Below are positions 5,715 to 9,580 of a stretch of 9,580 nucleotides of DNA, in pieces. The stretch comes from Candidatus Daviesbacteria bacterium (GTDB lineage: Bacteria > Patescibacteriota > Microgenomatia > Daviesbacterales > UBA10151): contig JACPEZ010000026.1 in assembly GCA_016183225.1 (NCBI GenBank), positions 1 through 9,580 on the forward strand. Direction: 5' to 3'. The notes under the pieces were generated by a model, which saw nothing but the letters and a program-made list of their open reading frames with translations, had not been told where the DNA came from and made no database searches. The stretch's first letter is position 1. Every line of letters starts with the position of its first letter. The translations under genes were made by a program, and so were the position numbers.

Positions 5715-6101
5715 ATGAATTATGCCGGATTTTGGATCCGTTTTGTGGCAGCCTTGCTGGATTCAGTCATCATTTTAGTACTATCAGTAATCGTGTCAAC
5801 TGTTTTCGCAGTAATTAAGTTGGCAGCAATGGGTTCTCTGATGCAGCTGGTACTGACTATTGGTTATTATGTATGGTATCAATCGCGAACAGGACAAACT
5901 TTGGGGAAAAAGGTGATGAAAATTAAAGTTGTCAATGCCGCCGGGACTACCCCATCACTTGGTACTTTTGCCCTGCGTGAGATTTTGGGAAAATTAGCAT
6001 CAGGTTTGATTTTGGGGATAGGTTATCTGATGGTGGCCTGGGACAGCAAAAAACAGGGTTTGCATGATAAAATTGCCAGCACATATGTGGTGAGAGTCTA
6101 G
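5715..6101 (+). CDS. RDD-family small membrane protein
   Basis: A 128-aa protein of the RDD family of membrane proteins, whose role is mostly unknown (some members have been linked to ion transport or stress). Features: N-terminal GFWIRFVAALLDSVIILVL with the Arg and Asp characteristic of the family in the first helix (about 6-34), a second helix (about 40-56) ending in YYVWYQSRTGQTLGKKVMKI (TLGKK is the conserved cytoplasmic loop), a third hydrophobic segment (SGLILGIGYLMVAWDS), and the family-typical ending KQGLHDKIASTYVV. The start is set by an excellent Shine-Dalgarno. The gene appears to stand alone, closed by an intrinsic terminator 40 nt after the stop. Confidence 0.9.
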   Translation: MNYAGFWIRFVAALLDSVIILVLSVIVSTVFAVIKLAAMGSLMQLVLTIGYYVWYQSRTGQTLGKKVMKIKVVNAAGTTPSLGTFALREILGKLASGLILGIGYLMVAWDSKKQGLHDKIASTYVVRV

Positions 6102-6102
6102 C

Positions 6103-6131
6103 TTGACTTCGATTTGCCAAAAGAGTAAGAT
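6103..6131 (+). promoter_or_regulatory. Candidate promoter of nusA
   Basis: TTGACT (6103-6108, five of six consensus) and TAAGAT (6126-6131, four of six) are spaced by 17 nt, starting just after the RDD stop codon. Transcription would begin near 6138, just ahead of the hairpin at 6141. No better promoter lies between the hairpin and the nusA ATG. Confidence 0.45.
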
Positions 6132-6140
6132 ATTTCTGCT

Positions 6141-6164
6141 GGTGGGATAAGTCCCACCTTTTTT
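6141..6164 (+). terminator. Intrinsic terminator between RDD gene and nusA
   Basis: GGTGGGA (6141-6147) pairs perfectly with TCCCACC (6152-6158) around a TAAG loop, followed directly by six T residues (6159-6164). This is a textbook Rho-independent terminator and the only clear one in the window. It ends six bases before the nusA ATG. If nusA is transcribed from 6103-6131, the hairpin also lies in the nusA leader. Confidence 0.85.
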
Positions 6165-6170
6165 ACTAAA

Positions 6171-7202
6171 ATGGCACAAGCTAGAACCGAATTTGCCGCT
6201 GCTTTAAATCAAATAGCCTCGGAAAAAGGGGTTGATGTGGAAGTGGTTTTGGATGCCATCCGCCAGGCAGCTTTGGCAGCTTACAAAAAAGATTTGATGC
6301 TTCGTAGCCAGCCTGTCCCGGAAAATTTTGAAGAATTTACCTCCAAAGTTGATCCTGTATCTGGTGAAATATCCATTTTGGAGGGTGACAAAAATGTCAC
6401 TCCTCCGGGTTTTGCCAGGATCGCCGCCAGTATTGCCAAACAGGTAATTATGCAGCGGCTTAATGAGGCGGAACGGGATGCCATTTTCACAGAATACGAG
6501 AGTAAAGTGGGTACTGTGATATCGGGCGCAATTTCGCGGCAGGAAGGCAATACTTATTTTGTGGATTTGGGAAGAGCGGAAGGGGTGTTGCCACCTTCCG
6601 AACAGATACATACCGAATTATATAATCAAAACCAGCGTTTAAAGCTGCTGGTTAAAGAGATCAGGGAAGGAGCAAGAGGCGGGTCGGAAGTGGTGGTTTC
6701 GCGATCCGATCCAAAACTGGTGGCGGCTTTGTTTGCTTTGGAGGTGCCGGAGATTCAATCCGGCGCTGTTGAAGTAAGAGCAATCGCCAGGGAAGCAGGG
6801 GCCAGAACCAAGATTGCCGCTATTTCAATCCAGGAAGGCGTAGACCCCGTAGGCAGCCTGGTTGGGCAAAAAGGGGTAAGAGTACAGGCAGTCATGAGTG
6901 AGCTGGGCGAGGAAAAGATTGACATTATTAGCTTTTCCGACGATCCTGCCAGGTTTATTGCAGCAGCTTTGTCTCCTGCCAAAGATATACAGGTTGTTTT
7001 GAATGAAAAAGACCAGGTGGCCAAGGTGATTGTGCCGCAGGACCAGTTGTCTTTGGCTATTGGCAAGGGCGGACAGAATGTGAGGTTGGCAGCCAAGCTG
7101 ACTGGTTGGAAAATAGATATTGTAGGAGCAGAGGATGATTCTGTTAAAGCCATAGAAGAAGAAAAAGAAGTAGCAGAAAAACCCGGTGAAGAACCTAAGT
7201 AA
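6171..7202 (+). CDS. nusA: Transcription termination/antitermination factor NusA
   Basis: RNA-polymerase-binding factor that modulates pausing, intrinsic termination and antitermination. The 343 residues contain the NTD that contacts polymerase (about 1-110; family pattern VTPPGFARIAASIAKQVIMQ), an S1 domain from about residue 112 (KVGTVISGAISR to YFVDLGRAEGVLPPSEQ), KH1 with GQKG at 232-235 followed by VRVQAVMSELGEEKIDII, and KH2 with GKGG at 298-301 followed by QNVRLAAKLTGWKIDIVG. The protein ends soon after KH2 in a Glu/Lys tail, without the acidic repeats of the 495-aa E. coli protein; this short form is common outside Proteobacteria. It forms the usual nusA-infB pair (29-nt gap). No Shine-Dalgarno precedes the ATG. 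Confidence 0.96.
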   Translation: MAQARTEFAAALNQIASEKGVDVEVVLDAIRQAALAAYKKDLMLRSQPVPENFEEFTSKVDPVSGEISILEGDKNVTPPGFARIAASIAKQVIMQRLNEAERDAIFTEYESKVGTVISGAISRQEGNTYFVDLGRAEGVLPPSEQIHTELYNQNQRLKLLVKEIREGARGGSEVVVSRSDPKLVAALFALEVPEIQSGAVEVRAIAREAGARTKIAAISIQEGVDPVGSLVGQKGVRVQAVMSELGEEKIDIISFSDDPARFIAAALSPAKDIQVVLNEKDQVAKVIVPQDQLSLAIGKGGQNVRLAAKLTGWKIDIVGAEDDSVKAIEEEKEVAEKPGEEPK

Positions 7203-7231
7203 TATGAAAGTTTTTCGCCAAAAAAATTTTT

Positions 7232-8752
7232 ATGGAAACATCAAGACCGCCGATTGTAACAATACTTGGCCATGTTGATCATGGCAAAACTACTCTGCTG
7301 GATTTTATCAGGAAATCTTCAGTAGCTTTAAAAGAACACGGCGGCATTACTCAACACATTGGCGCATACCAGGTTGAGATTCCGGAGGAATCGAAATCCC
7401 GAGAGAGCGAAGCGAATCGAGGGATCCTTCGACAAGCTCAGGATGATCTTGTGATAAATCGCAAGATCACTTTCATAGATACCCCCGGACATGCCGCATT
7501 TGAAAAAATGAGATCGCGGGGAGCTAAAGTAGCAGATATTGCTGTTTTAGTTATAGCTGCAGATGATGGCATCATGCCTCAAGCTACTGAAGCTATAAAC
7601 CATATCCAGAGCGCCAAAGTTCCTTTGATGATTGCAGTTAACAAAATTGATTTGCCGGAACTAAATTTAAAAGTGCAGCTGGAAAAAATTAAAAAACAAC
7701 TGTCTGACCAGAAAATTTTAGTGGAAGAATATGGAGGCGACGTGCCTGTTATTCCCCTTTCTGCCAAGACAGGTGAAGGAGTAGATAAATTACTAGAAAT
7801 GATTTTACTGGTTGCGGAAATGCATGAGCTAAAAGGAGATCCGGTAGTTGATCCGGCCGGAGTAGTGATTGAGGCCAACTTAGATAAATTCAAAGGGCCG
7901 ATAGCAACATTACTTTTAAGGAACGGGACTTTGAGAAAAGGCGATCAAATTATTCTGGGTGGAGTAAAAAGTAAAATCAGGGGGATGTTTGATTTTGCCG
8001 GTAGAGCATTGGAAAATGCCGGGCCCTCAACTCCAGTGGAAATTTTGGGTTTGGAGACTGTGCCGGAAGTGGGATCAGTGTTAGGGGAAGAAAAATTAGA
8101 ATCAAGCGATAAGAATCAAGAATTAAGCTTGATTGAAAAATTAAAACAAGGGGAAAGTAAAACATTAAAAGTTATTATTAAGGCAGATAAACAAGGGTCG
8201 CTGGAGGCAATAGTGGCCTCTTTGGATAAATTTAATACTGACAGAAGAGTGATTGATTACATATTTAGCGGAACAGGAGATATTGGGGAAGAGAACGTTA
8301 AATTAGCTGCCTCTGTGGGGGCAATCGTGATTGGATTTAATGTTAAAGTTGCTCCAACTGCCCAAAAAATGGCAGAAAACGAGCATGTTTTAATCAGAAC
8401 CTACAATATTATATATGAGCTGCTGGAAGATGTGGAAGAAGTGGTTAATACTCTTCTGGAAGTGGGGCAATTGGAAGAAGTTTTGGGAAAAGGCAATATA
8501 ATTGCCGAGTTTCCCCATGGCAAGAGCGAGCGAATTGCCGGTTGCAGAATAATAGAGGGTTTAATTGCCAAAGGCCAACGCATCAGAGTGATTAGAGAAG
8601 GGCAACTGATTGGAGAAACCAAGCTTAAATCTTTGAGAAAAGTGAAAGAAGAGATAGATAAGGTGGAAAAAGGTTCGGATTGCGGCATGCTCTTTAATCC
8701 ACCCCTAGATTTTCAAATTGGGGATATAGTTGAATCCTTCAGGGTAATTTAA
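7232..8752 (+). CDS. infB: Translation initiation factor IF-2, N-terminally minimal, with a repeat-derived loop
   Basis: GTPase that brings initiator tRNA to the ribosome. The 506 residues begin almost directly with the G domain: G1 GHVDHGKT (13-20), switch region HGGITQHIGAYQVE (36-49), G3 DTPGH (83-87), G4 NKID (137-140), G5 SAK (177-179). Domain II (about 195-285), domain III (KADKQGSLEAIVASL) and the tRNA-binding C2 domain (from about 415; ending GDIVESFRVI) follow, so only the variable N-terminal region is missing, as in other minimal bacteria. Residues 51-77, between switch I and G3, are about 20 longer than in typical IF-2 (E. coli has only a few residues here) and are encoded by repeat DNA. 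No Shine-Dalgarno is seen. ATG 7232 is chosen because it directly precedes the conserved RPPIVTILGHVDHGKT; the ATG at 7204 is out of frame. Confidence 0.97.
   Translation: METSRPPIVTILGHVDHGKTTLLDFIRKSSVALKEHGGITQHIGAYQVEIPEESKSRESEANRGILRQAQDDLVINRKITFIDTPGHAAFEKMRSRGAKVADIAVLVIAADDGIMPQATEAINHIQSAKVPLMIAVNKIDLPELNLKVQLEKIKKQLSDQKILVEEYGGDVPVIPLSAKTGEGVDKLLEMILLVAEMHELKGDPVVDPAGVVIEANLDKFKGPIATLLLRNGTLRKGDQIILGGVKSKIRGMFDFAGRALENAGPSTPVEILGLETVPEVGSVLGEEKLESSDKNQELSLIEKLKQGESKTLKVIIKADKQGSLEAIVASLDKFNTDRRVIDYIFSGTGDIGEENVKLAASVGAIVIGFNVKVAPTAQKMAENEHVLIRTYNIIYELLEDVEEVVNTLLEVGQLEEVLGKGNIIAEFPHGKSERIAGCRIIEGLIAKGQRIRVIREGQLIGETKLKSLRKVKEEIDKVEKGSDCGMLFNPPLDFQIGDIVESFRVI
7382..7462 (+). repeat. 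Repeat-derived insertion in the IF-2 G domain
   Basis: The DNA contains CCTTCGACAAGCTCAGG (7426-7442), which shares CCTTCG and GCTCAGG with the dnaJ element. ATCCC (7396-7400) is opposed by GGGAT (7421-7425), and ATCCT (7424-7428) by AGGAT (7440-7444). It is translated without a stop, including ILRQAQDD, a peptide I recognise as the signature of a dispersed repeat in CPR-type genomes. It replaces the short hairpin loop between the switch I strand and the G3 strand. Confidence 0.75.
7444..7469 (+). repeat. Near-perfect palindrome at the 3' end of the IF-2 insertion
   Basis: TGATCTTGTGAT (7444-7455) and ATCGCAAGATCA (7458-7469) are reverse complements at 11 of 12 positions, the twelfth being a G-T wobble, around AA. 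It joins the repeat-derived insertion to the conserved KITFIDTPG strand and could be part of the inserted unit or a separate palindromic element. Confidence 0.55.
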
Positions 8753-8791
8753 TTTGTTTCATAATAGACTCCCTTGGTAGCGCCGCGTTTT

Positions 8792-8800
8792 TGGTATACT
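8792..8800 (+). promoter_or_regulatory. Extended -10 promoter of the 47-aa gene
   Basis: TGG followed by TATACT (8795-8800) forms an extended -10; TTGGTA (8774-8779) could serve as -35 at a short 15-nt spacing. The ATG at 8807 lies 6 nt beyond the box, again implying a leaderless or nearly leaderless mRNA. Confidence 0.5.
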
Positions 8801-8806
8801 TAATTT

Positions 8807-8950
8807 ATGGCTAAGAGAAAAGTTTCACCGCAATTTAGGGCAAGGCTTTCCGAAAAGTTGATGGAGTTGGGGAATCTTGTCGCAGCAGTTTTGATATTAG
8901 GGCAATTTGTTAGCGGTAGGGCGCTTGTTATTTCGCAAGCTATATTGTAA
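8807..8950 (+). CDS. Small putative membrane protein, 47 aa
   Basis: A short ORF starting MAKRKVSPQFRARL, with a basic head followed by an amphipathic piece (SEKLMELGN) and one hydrophobic helix (LVAAVLILGQFV), then SGRALVISQAIL. The LGN-x(8)-GQFVSG pattern recalls small two-helix membrane proteins (DUF6722-like) that usually continue into a second helix, so this one looks short. A promoter sits directly upstream. It is followed 18 nt later by another tiny hydrophobic ORF. Membrane location is inferred from the hydrophobic run and the basic N-terminus; function is unknown. It occupies the place between infB and the DHH gene where rbfA often lies, but shows no RbfA features. Confidence 0.6.
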   Translation: MAKRKVSPQFRARLSEKLMELGNLVAAVLILGQFVSGRALVISQAIL

Positions 8951-8959
8951 ACTCTTAAT

Positions 8960-8963
8960 GGAG
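8960..8963 (+). promoter_or_regulatory. Shine-Dalgarno of the 26-aa gene
   Basis: GGAG lies 5 nt before the ATG at 8969. It supports a separate translation start for this very short ORF. Confidence 0.5.
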
Positions 8964-8968
8964 CATTT

Positions 8969-9049
8969 ATGGAACAAATTACCTGGTTTATGTTAGTCTT
9001 GGCTGTTCTAATTATAATAGGTGGTATTTTGGTTAAAAAATACAGTTAA
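8969..9049 (+). CDS. Very small single-helix membrane peptide, 26 aa
   Basis: The ORF encodes MEQITWFMLVLAVLIIIGGI followed by LVKKYS: a single strongly hydrophobic helix with a basic C-terminal end, consistent with N-out, C-in topology by the positive-inside rule. It has its own GGAG ribosome-binding site and follows the 47-aa gene by 18 nt, so they are likely cotranscribed. No family is recognised. It could be an independent small membrane protein or the second helix of a two-helix protein that has become split. Too short for firm assignment by sequence alone. Confidence 0.5.
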   Translation: MEQITWFMLVLAVLIIIGGILVKKYS

Positions 9050-9059
9050 TTACCCCCGC

Positions 9060-9088
9060 TTGATTTTTATGGGATAAGGGTATATAAT
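9060..9088 (+). promoter_or_regulatory. Promoter of the DHH-family gene
   Basis: TTGATT (9060-9065) and TATAAT (9083-9088) are spaced by 17 nt. The start would be near 9095, giving a leader of about 18 nt before the ATG at 9113. No Shine-Dalgarno is present in that leader. Confidence 0.65.
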
Positions 9089-9112
9089 TTAGATTAAACT
9101 GCCCCATTATAG

Positions 9113-9580
9113 ATGAAATACGATTCACAGATTACGGAACTTAAAAATCTCCTGCCCACTGCCAAAAATATTTTAATTGCCCTGCCTGTTGGGGCAGATA
9201 CCGATAGGCTGGCGGCAGCTCTTTCTTTATTTTTAATTTTTGAAGCCCAGGGAAAACAGGTTAGCGTGGTCAGTGAGGATTCCATGAGAGTGGCCCAGGC
9301 TCATCTTTTTGGGGTAGATCATGTGCAAAAAACTCTTCCACAAACCGAAGGGGGTAATTTAACTTTAACTCTGGAGGGAGTGGCTTCACCTGACGGGACA
9401 GTGCCTGCTTTGGAAAAGCTGGACTGGTATGCGGAAAATAATAATTTAAATCTGGTTTTTCATGTTTTAGCAGGTCAAACTTTTCAACCGGCCAAAATTG
9501 TCCCCCGTTATCAGGGCAGCGGTTTTGATCTTGTTTTTGTGATCGGAGCTGCCAATCTGGACAGCCTTGGTTCTCTTTAC
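9113..9580 (+). CDS. DHH-family phosphoesterase-like protein, 3'-truncated by window edge, degenerate motifs
   Basis: The first 156 residues are visible. ILIALPVGADTDRLAAALSL (about 20-39), FEAQGKQVSVVSED and DLVFVIGAANLDSLGSLY (to the window edge) follow the order and spacing of the DHH-domain N-terminus of NrnA-type nanoRNase/pAp phosphatases (typical motif I H-x-x-P-D-G-D-A-x-G-S, motif II V-x-D-T). The position downstream of nusA-infB also fits, since nrnA-like genes commonly lie there. However, the motif I His is replaced (only D-x-D is kept as ADTD) and the motif II Asp is replaced by Gly (VIGAAN), so metal-dependent phosphoesterase activity may be lost. Between these motifs lies a longer than usual insertion (about residues 70-130). 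Domain DHHA1 would lie beyond the window. Family assignment rests on pattern and context. Confidence 0.65.
   Translation, partial: MKYDSQITELKNLLPTAKNILIALPVGADTDRLAAALSLFLIFEAQGKQVSVVSEDSMRVAQAHLFGVDHVQKTLPQTEGGNLTLTLEGVASPDGTVPALEKLDWYAENNNLNLVFHVLAGQTFQPAKIVPRYQGSGFDLVFVIGAANLDSLGSLY

Noticed and set aside
7204..7231. ATG at 7204 as an upstream start of infB
   Set aside because: It is in a different frame from the IF-2 G domain and opens an unrelated frame (MKVFRQKNFYG).
7579..7893. Minus-strand ORFs within infB and nusA (also 6204-6611, 6755-7153, 8401-8688)
   Set aside because: They are shadows of the conserved genes; no independent support.

Overview
The window looks like a chromosomal segment from a small-genome bacterium of the Candidate Phyla Radiation (Patescibacteria), most likely of the Microgenomates type. 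This is inferred from several things: an IF-2 that starts directly at its G domain, a NusA that stops after its second KH domain, a Zn-finger-free DnaJ, very tight gene packing, and short repeats of a kind I associate with these genomes, translated inside essential proteins. TGA acts as a stop (for example at the end of the SDR gene), so recoded-TGA lineages such as SR1/Gracilibacteria are excluded. No marker gives species.

Layout. (1) 1-2998, plus strand: the 3' three quarters of dnaK, then a type II toxin-antitoxin pair (RHH-like antitoxin plus RelE/YafQ-like toxin) with its own consensus promoter and palindrome, then a dnaJ-type cochaperone. The toxin-antitoxin pair sits between the two chaperone genes. 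(2) 2995-3561, minus strand: an unrecognised 188-aa protein, convergent with dnaJ. (3) 3646-4826, plus strand: a two-gene operon, an FMN-binding split-barrel protein and an SDR oxidoreductase overlapping by ATGA. (4) 4821-5651, minus strand: a DUF1189-like membrane protein, convergent with the SDR gene. (5) 5715-6101, plus strand: a small RDD-family membrane protein followed by the only convincing intrinsic terminator. (6) 6171-9580, plus strand: the translation/transcription cluster nusA-infB, two very small membrane-protein genes, and the start of a DHH-family phosphoesterase-like gene that runs off the window. The rbfA gene often found after infB is not present there.

The most interesting signal is a set of short, partly palindromic repeats translated in frame inside conserved genes. 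An identical 19-mer encodes PPAGEA in the tails of both DnaK and DnaJ. A related module encodes GSAQGEAG in the DnaJ G/F linker. A third lies in the IF-2 G domain (reading LRQAQDD), where it lengthens the loop just before the DTPGH motif by roughly 20 residues. The elements share sub-modules (GGCGAGGCAGG; CCTTCG..GCTCAGG) and resemble in principle the Rickettsia palindromic elements, which also persist inside ORFs.

Other signals: three -10 boxes lie only 6-7 nt from a start codon, suggesting leaderless mRNAs. A terminator hairpin lies between a possible nusA promoter and the nusA start. The DHH-like protein has degenerate metal-binding motifs. No stretch over 300 bases lacks a gene.
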